Shown here piece after piece: positions 32,782-43,699 of a DNA stretch of 64,000 nucleotides. The stretch comes from Limnephilus marmoratus (lineage: Eukaryota; Arthropoda; Insecta; Trichoptera; Limnephilidae). The first letter of the stretch is position 1. Every line of letters begins with the position of its first letter. The notes beneath the pieces are model-generated. The model was not told the DNA's origin, searched no databases, and saw nothing but the letters and a program-made list of their open reading frames with translations. The position numbers were made by a program, and so were the translations under genes. The stretch lies in assembly GCA_917880885.1 (NCBI GenBank), contig OU862928.1, forward strand, positions 34,088,962 through 34,152,961, in the 5' to 3' direction.

Positions 32782-35600
32782 TGATAACGAAAATATTTTT
32801 TTCATTGTTGTGAATCTTGGAAATATTAAATTCATTATATAAACATGCCCTTAACATATTTTTAAACTTGCCCTATGTTTTGTTTTGCTTTGCTTTTAAA
32901 ATATTAGTGTCAGAACTTTATTTTATACCTGTAATGATTTTTTTAAATGTTTTCAATCATAAATGCACTGTTCATAATACCTACATGTCAAACATAACCT
33001 CAATTCCTCAATAGAATTGTTATTGTCATTTTATTAAAATATGCTTAGAAATTTGGTCATAGACAATATGCATTATAGAACTCTAAAAAAAAAAAAAAAT
33101 TAATCCAATGAATAGTGGTTATTTTTTCAAAATAATTTAAATTATCTATGGCAATTTCTTGCTTTCGAATTTACCTATGGATTTCAAATGTCAAAACATT
33201 GTTATGTTTTTATAATTCCAAACATGAAAAACAGTTTAATTTTTGCCAAAACAAATATATTATTAGTTTAAATAAGAATATAAAGTTAATATCAATAATT
33301 ATGCAAATATTTATAATGATTTATTGTTAACTGAGTGACATCTTGTTCATAATTACGGAGGTACGTACATTCATCAAATCATTGCAGTAATATTAAAAAC
33401 ATTTTATTTGAAAGGTATTAGTTAAAAGTATTACAAACATTTTAAAATACATTTGAACATTATTATTCAAGCTTTATAAAATTATATTATGCCGGTATTC
33501 ATACAAACCGTGTACATTGTCAAATAACATGATGTAAGCAAAACATCAAAATATGTTGTATTTTTATGCAATTTCAAAAAATAACCTTTATTAGGAAACC
33601 ATTTATACGGGATATTATTATTCCAAATGTTTAATTAGTTACGAGACGAAATTAATGTTATTTAGAGGTGACATCTGTCACAAATATATATTATTGATTG
33701 TTTATTTACAAATAATGTCAAACTTGACATTTCAAATTATGACGTTTCAAATGCTATGAATTATCAGTAGGTCATATTAAAAATATTCATTTAAATGAGC
33801 AACATACATATTCATTTCAATGGAATATATTTTTTTTTAAATTTAAATGGGGTACATACATATTCAAATAAAATTTCATATTTTAATTTTTAAATGAAAA
33901 CAGGGTTATAAAATAAAATATTTTATATTTTAATTTTAAATACAGGGTTGGCACAAACCAATATTTTCAAACATCAGGGTTGCCAAAATTATTATTTTTT
34001 TAAATTTAAAACAATAGTTATCAATAATATTTGTCAAATCAACAACAACGTTCAACAGCGTACAACAACAATAACATCAACAATAACAACAACAACAAAA
34101 ATAACAACGTTTATTTTTCTTTTTGAATCAAGGGCATCATTTTTAATAACAATTCGGAAAATTGTTTTGAATTTAAGTACAATCAAGTAATTGTCAACGG
34201 TGACACAAGGAATAATGTGATATTTATTATCATTTTTTTTTTATATATAAAGGACAATATTCACGAAATGTGATAAGACTTGGGAGAAATTATCGGACAA
34301 TGACGAAACGTCATTATTATCATTGGAAGGGGGTTGACGGAGGTATATTCGGTCTGATCAACTGGATCCTGGTGATCAACTTACCATTTCTAATGGTCCA
34401 AATTAGTTCCAAAGGTAAGGGTGGGCCTGTACCCCAACCGCAACGTATCGATCCGGCGTCGATTACGTTTACCTTATATGACAGACAGAGGGCGAGAGAT
34501 GCTTGCTGTCTGCTCATCAGGCCATGAGTTGCTGACTCTGGTACGGAACATGTGTGCAACATCGTCAGTAGGAGGGCAGTGGATCCGTTGCCTGTAGATG
34601 GAGGATTCCTACGGGAGGCGGAAGGATTGCCAGCCACTGGTCCATGTTCATACTCAAAGTACTACGTGGTGTGAAACTTGTTTGAGTGGTTCGGGTTGTT
34701 CTTGGAGTTTTATGACCAACCCTGACACAACATTCAACAAGTATTCATAAACTCTATTTAAAATCGAGTTTTATGTTTTTTTTTCACACGGTACTATTTG
34801 TAGTGATTTATGGTAAATCACACAATTATTTTCTCAAATATAACAAGTCTAAATAAATACGTGCACACCTTTATATTGTCATAAGTTATGCTCTACGTCA
34901 GAGCCAATAAAATTCTAGCCCATTCAAATAGTCACACATGACTCAAATACATCATGATTCTTCATATCAAGTATCAAGCATCATTAAAATAAGACTAAAT
35001 TAAAGTCTCATTCATTAAAAAAATCTATTAAACAAAAAAAAAATGTCTCGTAACTTATCAAAACTCTCGTAATCAAAACTGTTGTAAACAAACATACAAA
35101 AAAAAATATGTAACTTATCAAAACTACGATAAACAAACAAAAAAAATGTAACTATTAAAAAATGTATTATGTACAAAAACAAAGCAAAACAAAACAAAAC
35201 AAAACAATTAATTATGTATTGTCATTGTATAACTTCCCTTTTCCAACTATTATTATTATTTTTATTTTCAACTGTGAGACCTAGTTAGTATAGGCAGGTT
35301 TTCTTTTTCATTTACATTCAGTGAAAAGTGAAGGTTGTTCAACCATTATAAAAAGTGTTCATAATCCGATAACAGGATAAAGTGATGCTACAGAGCATAA
35401 TATAAAAGTGAATGATTGAAATGATATTTTCACTACAATGTTTTTTTTTATTTTTGTAATTAACTACAATGATTATTGTTTTTATTTCTATTGTATTTCT
35501 GTTTTAAAATTTATTGTTTTTAGGAACCGGTGGACCAACACAATTATAAGTTTTTTAGTCAGCATAGGACATAGGTATGTTCGGGGTCGAACATTTACGC
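32782..35600. other. LARD interior, non-coding
   Basis: Mostly AT-rich, with CAA/AAT-rich simple sequence at 34040-34110. A GC-richer island at about 34300-34720 has an 85-codon open frame (34270-34527) ending in RQRARDACCLLIRP that I cannot assign; it could be a gag remnant or chance. No pol signatures. Confidence 0.6.
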
Positions 35601-35614
35601 GAGAACGGGGAAAA
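35601..35614 (+). other. LARD polypurine tract
   Basis: GAGAACGGGGAAAA directly before the TGTTAT start of the 3' LTR, with one C in 14 bases. Confidence 0.7.
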
Positions 35615-36767
35615 TGTTATGAAAATAATTGATTAATGTTCAAAATTACCCCAGGGTTGTTGATATTTGTCTATAGTAGTGGATTTAATTATTTTACTGG
35701 CCACTTACAAATACACTTTTTCTCCGAGTGGTTTTACTTTCGGTCGATAGGGGGATAATAATCGATTTCCCCTCACTTTTTGGATTTGCATCTCCTGGGC
35801 AGGATGTAAATCCGACAGTCGAAAATATGGACTTAAATTTATTTAATAATATGTAAAATATTCAATCGGCGGGTTGTTTTCAAGTATATTTAAAATGTGA
35901 ACGAGTTTCCTTTTATTCCCAGCCGATACAAGGTTATCGCGACTGGAGAATTCTTATTTACGGTATTCCAGTGTAGAATCCCGTGGTGCGATAATGGCGG
36001 CTTGACCGACCCAGTTTTACTGTAATCTGCGATTATATTTATCATCCGTCATTCGACGAGATGGATTCTCATTAATACAAAGGGACACGACCGTCCGTAT
36101 AGTCCCCGCCGATTATTTTCACAACCTGATGGAGGACATTTCCACTACTGCAACCACATGATGGACACCATGGGCATGGTGATCTCAAACGCAATAATCA
36201 CCCAGATGGATGGAGAAGCTTGCAAACCTGGCGCGGAGGCAACGTGAGGGAGAGAGGGGCCCCCCACGGTGCGATATTAGGCATCCGGAATCGTCGCATA
36301 AAAATAATAGGTTTTAGCTAGCTCTTAGTATGGTCCACAGGTATGTTTATTTCAATATAATAATCTTGTTTTACATCCACTCTTTTATTTCTTATTTTCC
36401 AAGCTTCACAACAATGATTAAAATAACAGTGCCCACGCTCTGACGGGAGTATTCATGCCTACCGACACAGTCAGCATATCTCGTACCCACGAGATTTGGC
36501 GTCCAAAAATCCCATGGGATTAAAGCTGATAACTGTGTACCTTCATATATATAACCCTGAATAATTAACATTTAATGCACCCACTTAATAAGAGGTGTAA
36601 ATGTCATGATATCTGATCACATAGTAGGTACAAACACAACACAGCACTTCCAGTGCATTACATTGAATTCTACAACCCTGATATATTAAAACCCTGTTTA
36701 ATAACCTACCCTACATTTTAATCACTTTATAACATGACACCCAACATCCTCTTATTCTATCGTAACA
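35615..36767 (+). repeat. LARD 3' LTR
   Basis: TGTTAT...GTAACA followed by the TAGT duplication. See the 5' LTR for the divergent last 60 bp. Confidence 0.9.
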
Positions 36768-37292
36768 TAGTTTCATCGCAATCGGATGAAAGTTGTAGGA
36801 AATGACCACTGGAGCGATTTTTGCCATATATTCCCGCCATTTTATATGTCTCCGATTGCTTTTCAGATAAAAAGGGCAATTATCTCGTAAGATAAGTCCT
36901 TTTTCCATAGATATGCACCTTTTATTATCAAGTATACCACAGACAAATAAATCGAAAATATTCTATGTTGACTCGAATAAGTACCTCTTACGGCCGTTTC
37001 AAAGTAATAAACACGCGATTCACGCGTTTATAAATTTTACTATTTTTTTAAATATCTATATTTTTATAAATCTTACAAATATGACATAAACAGTAAAATA
37101 CAGGTGAATTCATTGGCTATACAGTACTGTATATAAGTTTTTTTTATATCTCCATGTTAAAATTCAAAGGTATGATTTTTTTTAGTGTTGTCGAAAAATA
37201 AAAAAAAAATATATTCTGAAATTCTCGAAGAAACGGAGAAAAAAGTTTTAAAATGCTCTTTCGCTCCAGTGGATAATAAGAAACAAAGAAAC
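36768..37292. other. no gene seen
   Basis: AT-rich; no recognisable coding or repeat signature. Confidence 0.45.
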
Positions 37293-37810
37293 ATTTATTT
37301 ATTTATTGTTTTTATTTCTTGCTATAGCAATCCCGATGAGTTACAGAACTCATTTTAGGACAGGAGGAACATACAAATCATGGGTGGGAGGTAATAGTTA
37401 AAATTTTACATAGGAATTTGGATATTAAAATATAAGATTCACATACAATGTAGAAGAAAAATAAAAGACAGGTTGAGTAGAATAAACAGCAATGGAAAAC
37501 AATTAAAGAAAAGGGAACAAGGTTATACAGATATGGATGATTACAAACTTAATGGAAAAGAAAAGAAGAGAAAAGAGACAAGACAATTGAAACATGACAA
37601 GAAAATTACAAAGTTTCATCCTTATACATACTTAAAAAATATTCTTTTAAAGCATTACTCTGATTTTTTTTTATTTTGCTGAATTCCCTTGTACATATCT
37701 GGTAGCGAATTATATAGTGTATAGGCAACATAGTTCAGAGATTTTATCCCATATTTTGTAATATTTTTTGTATGCATATGCATATACAGATAATATAATC
37801 TTTAAAACTT
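37293..37810 (-). pseudogene. LINE tail: ORF2 C-terminus and 3' UTR
   Basis: On the minus strand near 37770: ITKYGIKSLNYVAYTLYNSL then PDMYKGIQQNKKK, a stop, FKRIFFKYV; this is the ...GxKSLxYxxxxLYNSLP tail of Jockey/CR1-type ORF2. The 3' UTR has an ATGAGTT-CTGT-AACTCAT hairpin (about 37338-37356) and ends in AATAAATAAATAAATG at about 37293. Stops show decay. Confidence 0.65.
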
Positions 37811-37834
37811 TTCTTATATTTTATTTTTTACATT

Positions 37835-38690
37835 AGCTCACATGAGTCCCTGAGGATAATAATTTCCCGCAGGGCCTGTGTCATCTTTGAGGATGCTGTG
37901 TGGAGGGTCTTTTAAGGAAAGCAAGGACGACCTAGACGACCTCCGTAGTCCAGTGGGTAAGACTCTTGACTCACAGTCCGGAGGTCGCGGGTTCAAACCC
38001 GGCATGCGCAAATAAATTTTATTTGACTAATTTGTGTTATTTCACAATTAATTCATTTAAAGTAATATATAGTATATTTGCGGCATGTTCCAGAGTGGAA
38101 GATACTATCAGTATCGCCCTGGTGTAAGACCACCATTCAGAATTGAAACGTTGCTTGAAAATGGCTTTAGCCGTGTTTGGTGACCAGATCTGAATAGCCA
38201 GGTACTTCCCAACCTTCCTCTTCCCCACCTCCTTCCCCTTCCCACTACCTTCAGCCTCACAACATACCCCAATTGGGGATGCCATAGTCTCACTGGCTCC
38301 AGACGGGAGCAGTTGAGATTCTTGTGCGGTTATTCACTGTAAAAAAAAAAAGGAGAGTAAGTTCTGTGAAGGATAAGGATATCAGGGGTGGGTAGGAATC
38401 TGGGAATCAGTGTGCCCAGGAGTGACGGACGCATGAATCCATCCCTCCCACTAAGGTGCAAGGCGATGTTCCGAGAGAGTACGGCTGAAGAAGTCAAAGG
38501 AACTCTCTCAACCATTCTCTCCAGATTCGACCTGCCGTGCAGCTGGTGGGCAGACGTATCCGCTGTCAAGACCCGGACAAACCTCACTTAAGTCATTAAA
38601 CGTAGCGAACCACTGGGGGTGACCTATGGCAGAGGTGTTGGTTATCCAATAAATGGTTCCTGGGGCGGCGGTACTCCCAAATTTAAAATT
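37835..38690 (+). repeat. dispersed repeat A, split by a SINE
   Basis: Left part 37835-37930 and right part 38352-38690 together match the repeats at 13395-13600 (minus), 18528-18790 (minus) and 60650-61070 (plus). AAGGA on both sides of the SINE is a plausible target duplication. Non-coding, class unknown, about 450 bp without the SINE. Confidence 0.75.
37935..38351 (+). mobile_element. tRNA-derived SINE
   Basis: 417 bp. Head GACGACCTCCGTAGTCCAGT has an A box (TAGTCCAGTGGG, 37946-37957) and a B box (GGTTCAAACCC, 37990-38000), the RNA polymerase III promoter. Then an unrelated body (CAGTATCGCCCTGGTG, GAATTGAAACGTTGCTTG, CCCCAATTGGGG) and an A11 tail. A second nearly full copy is at 58276-58679, body fragments at 13700 and 18050. 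It would rely on a LINE for mobility; a shared tail with the local LINEs was not evident beyond poly(A). Confidence 0.9.
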
Positions 38691-38699
38691 GAATTAAGT

Positions 38700-39060
38700 G
38701 GGTTTAATTTTTTAAGCACAATTATTATTGATTAATTTAGACATTGGTAAAAAGTATTATATGTTAAGGCGGGTCATTTAAAAAAAATGTTTTTTTTTTA
38801 ATTCTGAGAGCGATAAAAGGGTGCCAAATGGGTTCAATACGAAGTGTTTAAAATTTTTCAAATTTCTGATACAATCTTCTTCTTCCGGATTCACTTCAAA
38901 GTTTTGAAAATGTTCATTTTAAGGGGTTATTTCTAGTGTATATAAAAGAGAACCATGAATCGACCACCACAACACGGGCATGTGCCTAGCATGGTGGTCG
39001 AAAAATCCCCAACTTTTGTAAAAAAAAATTTCAATGAATAAAGAAACTTAAAAAAAATAA
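38700..39060 (+). repeat. LINE 3' UTR remnant
   Basis: Ends with hairpin 38961-39000 and A-rich AATGAATAAAGAAACTTAAA at about 39035-39057. Upstream is unrecognised non-coding sequence. Confidence 0.6.
38961..39000 (+). other. LINE 3' UTR nested stem-loop
   Basis: CGACCACCA pairs with TGGTGGTCG (9 bp); inside CAACAC, then GGGCA-TG-TGCCT, then AGCA. About 55 bases before the A-rich end. Confidence 0.75.
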
Positions 39061-39074
39061 ATCCTTTAAACCTT

Positions 39075-39273
39075 TTTCGTTATATGTTTTTGGGGTGTTG
39101 TGCCGTGTTGCGCTACCTCCTTCTTTAGCCAACGTTTCGGACATCGTTGCAGTGTCCATCATCAGGGCAGATCCGGCAGATCCGGTAGATGTACACTGCA
39201 ACGATGTCCGAAACGTTGGCTAAAGAAGGAGGTAGCGCAACACGGCACAACACCCCAAAAACATATAACGAAA
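39075..39273. mobile_element. palindromic foldback element, copy 2 (perfect 81-bp arms)
   Basis: 39075-39155 and 39193-39273 are exact reverse complements over 81 bp, with a 37-bp spacer that holds the short repeat GCAGATCCG. Arm content as in copy 1. The right flank (GCTTCTGGCCGTGAAAATCT) reappears, inverted, as the left flank of copy 3, so the full element is longer than the symmetrical part. Non-coding. Confidence 0.9.
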
Positions 39274-39305
39274 ATGCTTCTGGCCGTGAAAATCTTAAAA
39301 CTTAC

Positions 39306-39920
39306 CCTTTAAACCTTATTTTTTGTAATCTTCCATAGCAAATGCAGTACACATATTTACGAAATCATTTACAAAAAGCCCCAAGATTGAATTTCGCAAA
39401 ATAATGCCGAAATTTGAGAGTAAGAAGGATTTTGCTGGTATTTGAATACACTGCCTAGAGATAATTTGAATTATATTCATATATTTTTTTAAATAAATAA
39501 ATCAAAATATTCCTCTATTTCGTATTTATTGAAAAATTTTGTTCAATTTTTAATGGTTTATCTAACATTTTATACAGCAATTAAATATGATTTTTTAATA
39601 TGAAAATGCGTCCGGCGGAATGCAAGTGGCCGACCCCTGAATGCAGACTGCACACGGCACATGGCATAGTCGGGATCGAAGGTCATGATCACGCGATAAC
39701 TTGACTCGGGGAAAACCGAATTGCTTGTAATACATACTTATATTGCAAGTATAGTATTCCCAGGCAGAGCTTGTTTCTACGTCATCGTGGACCATTCGAA
39801 AGGAACGTGCATCGTAACTGGTTTCTTATTATATTGATGGGTGAAGGTGACCACTCTTTTTTAATTACGAGACCTTTACAACAGAAAATATATATATATT
39901 TAAAAAGGCAATACTCTTCT
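39306..39920. other. no gene seen
   Basis: AT-rich then mixed; an open frame on the minus strand at 39595-39795 has no recognisable motif. Confidence 0.4.
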
Positions 39921-39924
39921 TCTT

Positions 39925-40095
39925 TCGTATGGTAGGGGGTCAGAGGGGGGCATCTAGGTCTGCAAGCTAGTCTAGGGCTTCAGGCGTTGCCCTGTGGAAT
40001 GAATGGAGCGGGCTTTCAACCACATGTTTGGTGGTCTGCACCGTACCGCATTCACACATCGCCGACTCCTTAAGGCCCCATCCATGCATCATGTG
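39925..40095 (-). pseudogene. LINE ORF2 tail of a different family
   Basis: Minus strand reads WGLKESAMCECGTVQTTKHV, then VESPLHSFHRATPEALD and a stop: the CxCG-x-QTxxHxxxxCP finger at the extreme C-terminus of several insect LINE ORF2 proteins, with the last Cys changed. Not the same family as the FADD-type LINEs of this window. Confidence 0.65.
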
Positions 40096-40149
40096 AGCAC
40101 AACGGCTACGGGAGTATTAACTTCGGCGATCAAGATAGATAATATTTTA

Positions 40150-40505
40150 TTTGTTGGCAGACATTAATGAATATGTGGAACCGAAATTCTGCCATTCTCT
40201 AGTAAAAACAGAACACTTAAAGTATCCAGGAATCGTAATTGGCAATAACCTGGATGGACACATCATATCAAACAAATCACAAATAAACTCCTCAAAACAA
40301 TACACATTTTCCTAAACATAAGGAACATTATATAAAATAAAACAAATGAAAACAATATATCTTGCACTTTGTCAATCAATAATAGAATATGGAATAATTG
40401 CCTGGGGAGGAGCAACAAACTCAGCAATCGACCACTTAGAAATCGTGCAGAAAACGATTTTAAAGGTAATACTTAAAAAAACATAGACTAACAGATACAG
40501 ACCAA
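40150..40505 (+). pseudogene. LINE ORF2 C-terminal relic
   Basis: Broken frames with LKYPGIVIGNNLDGH and then TIYLALCQSIIEYGIIAWGG, ATNSAIDHLEIVQKTILK, matching the block EYGIIxWGxxxxxxLxxLxxxQKxILKVIL of the ORF2 at 48185. Frameshifted and truncated. Confidence 0.75.
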
Positions 40506-40539
40506 ATATGCAACAGTTGTGACGAACTCAAATATTGTT

Positions 40540-41612
40540 GCTCAACACCATTACGTATACTATAATATTGCCAGGACTGTAGAGGTAGAGAGTACCACTT
40601 CTTTTGCTCAACACCATTATGTATACTCTAATATTGCCAGGAGTAAGTGGCGGACTAAGCCCATCAGAGGCCCGGGGCGGCAAAGCCCCCCCCCCACCCT
40701 AGTTTAAACGGTTATAATATTGTAATTTTAGAAGATTTTTATTCAGTCCACACGGGCCTCTGGTCCTGGAGAGTCTCCAAGCGCCACATTGATTAAATCC
40801 TAAACAAGACTTTAAGGCACAAGGGCGCTGTAAAAAAAAATTGTCAGTTTTTTAAATTTCATTTTCTAAAAGATGCGTTTGTTAATAATGCTCTTACAAA
40901 ATGTTTTAAGAAATTTCGTAACATTGACGAAGATACAGCAATTTTTATGAAACCGTTTTAAACAGTTTGTATGTCGAATTATCCTTCAGCAAAACTTTGA
41001 ACGCGTTTTTTTCGAAATTACGTTTTTCAACCTGGTTGACAACATATTTGAAAACTTTCGATTTGCATGCACAAGTCTTAAACTGTAGGAAAAACCAGTA
41101 ACTACGGCACCATGTAGGGAAAATTTTCATCGTGCATAAAAATAACAAAAGAGAAGAGGGCCCTTTATAAAACAATCCCTATGAGGTGTCACAGTCAGGG
41201 CAGGATTAAACATGCCAGGCCTCTAGGAAATGCACGTTTCGGGGCCCCTTTACAATAGGGGCACTACCCAATGCGAGAAAATGAATGAATGATTCGGGAA
41301 AACTCGTCTTTCAAAAAATGAAATGAAAAAATGACAATTTATTTTACAGTGTCCCGGTGTCTTAAAGCCTTGTTTAGGATTTGATCAATGGAACATGGAA
41401 GCGTTTGGGGGCCCCCAGGACCAGGGCCCCCTCCCCCCCCCTTTAGTCCGCCACTGCTAGGAATGTAGAGGTAGAGAGTACACGTCTTTAGCTCAACACC
41501 ATTATGTATACTCTAATATTGCCAGGGGTGTAGAGATAGAGGGTACACGTTTTTAGCTCATCACCATTACGTATACTCTAATATTAGCAGGAGTGTAGAG
41601 GCAGAGGGTCCC
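40540..41612. repeat. 65-66-bp minisatellite, interrupted
   Basis: Units begin GCTCAACACCATTA at 40540, 40606, 41491 and 41556; period 66 then 65. Each carries AATATTGCCAGG and GTAGAGGTAGAG. The insertion at 40645-41456 splits the second unit. Confidence 0.9.
40645..41456. mobile_element. hAT-like non-autonomous foldback element
   Basis: Terminal AGTGGCGGACTAA (40646-40658) and TTAGTCCGCCACT (41443-41455), followed by long imperfect subterminal inverted arms (GGTCCTGG, ATCCTAAACAAG and CTTTAA blocks on both sides). The flanks CCAGGAGT (40637-40644) and CTAGGAAT (41457-41464) agree at 6 of 8 bases and interrupt a minisatellite unit, so they look like an aged 8-bp target duplication. The CAGTGGCGG-type end and 8-bp duplication fit hAT. 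No transposase; the open frame at 40945-41175 (minus) is unrecognised. Confidence 0.8.
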
Positions 41613-41619
41613 ATTCTCT

Positions 41620-42540
41620 TCATTCTCTATACGAATCGTCTCGAGCAACTCATTCACTCAGTTGTCTTTGAATCACAAGGCTACGTAGACGATCGTTTGA
41701 TTTACAATTTTTGTTCCACGGATGAAAAAGACGTCCTTAAAAACAAGGTGGTTAGCTTCGTTAACACAGTCTCAAGTTGGACGTCTGTCAATAAACTCAA
41801 ACTTAATCCGACAAAGACAGAATTTGGATAGCTTCTCCTGGAAGGCAATCCCTCATCGACTCTAATCCAATCCATTTTCAGGGTACAGATATAATCCCTT
41901 CTTGAGAAATAAAATTTCTAGATTTCACTACAGACAATACGCAGACAGACAGTAATAAACAGACAGTCTTTCTCTTGAATCACAAATTTAAAAAGCTGTG
42001 AGTTCAGGCTTTTTCCATCTAAGGCAGATAAAATCAATCAGGCAATGCGCCTTCCCTTTGATGGAGCAAAGTCAGTCACAAATTCTTTCGTTGTCTCATG
42101 GACGGACCATTGTAATAGTGCAAATGCTGGCCTGCCAGTCCGATTTCAATGCTACGGCAAAAATGATTACTGGTGAATCTAAGTATTGCCATATAATCCC
42201 GCTTCTAAGGGATCGCCTTCATTGGCTTCGATGCCCTGAAAGAATAGAATTCAAGATCTGCTTAATGAACTTCAAAGCATTGCAAGGAATGTCACCAGCC
42301 TATATGTCGGAACTGTGTGTCCGACAAAAGTTAAGAGAAAGATAGCTTACTCTAAGGTCAGCAGTATAAATGTTACTAATCGTTTAATCGAACGTTCTAG
42401 GTCAAATCGAGCCGTTTACTATGATCAATCTTTTCGTGGAACTGGCCAGCTCATTTAGAATAAACTTCCCTCAGCTCTTACTAATATCCAGAACTTGGCT
42501 GAATTTAAACGGGCTTTAAAAAAACATATTTAAAAAATCA
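41620..42540 (+). pseudogene. CR1/L2-type LINE ORF2 relic
   Basis: Pieces in order: LEQLIHSVVFESQGYVDDRL (RT palm), NKLKLNPTKTEFG then a stop, SSGFFHLRQIKSIRQCAFPL, TAKMITGESKYCHIIPLLRD and RLHWLRCPERIEFKICLMNF, then GTGQLI-stop-NKLPSALTN. The NKLKLNPxKTE and RDRLHWLPVxxRIxFK phrases are hallmarks of CR1/L2-type elements. Several stops and shifts; dead. Confidence 0.8.
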
Positions 42541-42600
42541 TACATTTCATAAATCTTAACTCCTTTTCAATATACTCTAATAAACCATGTTTCTCAAGAT

Positions 42601-42765
42601 AAGTTTTAAGATTTTCACGCCCAAAAGCATTTTCGTTATTTGTTTTTGGGGTGTCCGGATCTGCCGGATCTGCCCTGATGATGGACACTGCAACGATGTC
42701 CGAAACGTTGGCTAAAGAAGGAGGTAGCGTAACACGGCATAACACCCCAAAAACAAATAACGAAC
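42601..42765. mobile_element. palindromic foldback element, copy 3 (left arm deleted)
   Basis: Right arm complete (to GTTATTTGTTTTTGGGGTGT complement near 42765); left arm keeps only its outer 24 bp (42631-42654) and then jumps to the loop (GGATCTGCCGGATCTGCC). Flanking TTTTAAGATTTTCACG on the left is the extension also seen beside copies 1 and 2. Confidence 0.85.
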
Positions 42766-42889
42766 ATGTTTTTCAAGTTTCCGGTAATTGTTTGGTTTCA
42801 GTTTCCTCCTTACTGTACTTTTATGTTTACTGTGCCCTCAAAATGTTTCTTATTTCCAAACGTAAACTGTCTCCTGTACTATATTTCTA

Positions 42890-43690
42890 GAAAAACTCAA
42901 TAAGATTGGAATCTCAGGTCATGAACCAAACCTCATTAAAAGCTACATATGTCAGACAGGTCATTGTTAGTCAGGATTCAGAATGAATCAACCGATACAA
43001 ATCCAATATGGAGTTCCGCAAGGCAGTGTCTTAGGCCGTTTTATTCCTGATATATATATAAATGATTTATGTGATCTAAACCGTCACGGCCCAGTCATTA
43101 GTTTTGCAGATGACACAGCCCTTCTCTTCCATGGAAAGAGGTGGGAGACTGTGTTCGAAAAATCTGAAAAGGAGATGAATCGGATAAAATAATGGCTTGA
43201 TTCAAATTCACTAACATTAAATGATAAAAGAACTAGATATATTAAATTAAAAATCCAAAACGAACAGACAAATAATAACCTCAATTCAAACCTAAACATA
43301 AAAATTCATAAAGATTGTATAAACGTGACCGAGAACTTCCTTGCAACTGCCCAAAATTGAATGAAATATAAACAATAAAAAATACCTAGGAATAATTATA
43401 TATCAAAACTTAAATTGGAACTCCCAAGCGGAAAACGTGAGCAACAAATAATAAAAAAAACTAACCAATTTTTTTTTCAAAACAATAAGAAACATTTTAG
43501 GTAAAGAACAGCTAATTAAAATCTATGATGAATAGCCCAATCTCATCTACAATATGGTCTTATCGGATGGGGAAGCTCATGCGATTCCACTACAAAACCA
43601 GTCCTCACAGCACAAAGGGGAAATTTAGAAATTTTACTTAGAGTCCCCATCAAAACTCCTACACACTATAAGCCTTACTCATCATGAAAC
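42890..43690 (+). pseudogene. LINE ORF2 RT relic
   Basis: Contains MNQPIQIQYGVPQGSVLG and VISFADDTALLFHGKRWETV, the B and C palm motifs of the FADD-type LINE family (48185), then in broken frames YLGIIIYQNLNWNS and KTIRNILGKEQLIKIYDE. Stops and frameshifts throughout, both ends missing. Confidence 0.85.
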
Positions 43691-43699
43691 CGTACCACG

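Larger units (their letters stand above)
31607..36767 (+). mobile_element. non-autonomous LTR retrotransposon (LARD type)
   Basis: Direct terminal repeats of 1160 and 1153 bp starting TGTTAT and ending ATAACA/GTAACA, a 4-bp target duplication TAGT (31603-31606 and 36768-36771), primer site directly after the left LTR, polypurine tract directly before the right LTR. The 2848-bp interior has no gag, protease, RT or integrase signature in any frame. It must therefore use proteins of another element; the 4-bp duplication suggests a Ty3/Gypsy-type integrase. Confidence 0.9.

Noticed and set aside
34270..34527. gag gene in the LARD interior
   Set aside because: 85 codons without capsid or zinc-knuckle pattern; kept as unassigned.
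37935..38005. tRNA gene suggested by A and B boxes
   Set aside because: No acceptor-stem complement at the 3' side, followed by a SINE body and A tail, and a second copy has the same structure; it is a SINE head.
40945..41175. Transposase fragment in the hAT-like element
   Set aside because: The peptide shows no hAT dimerisation or catalytic motif.
40540..41612. CRISPR-like array of 66-bp repeats
   Set aside because: Whole unit repeats without unique spacers, eukaryotic context, and a transposon explains the gap.
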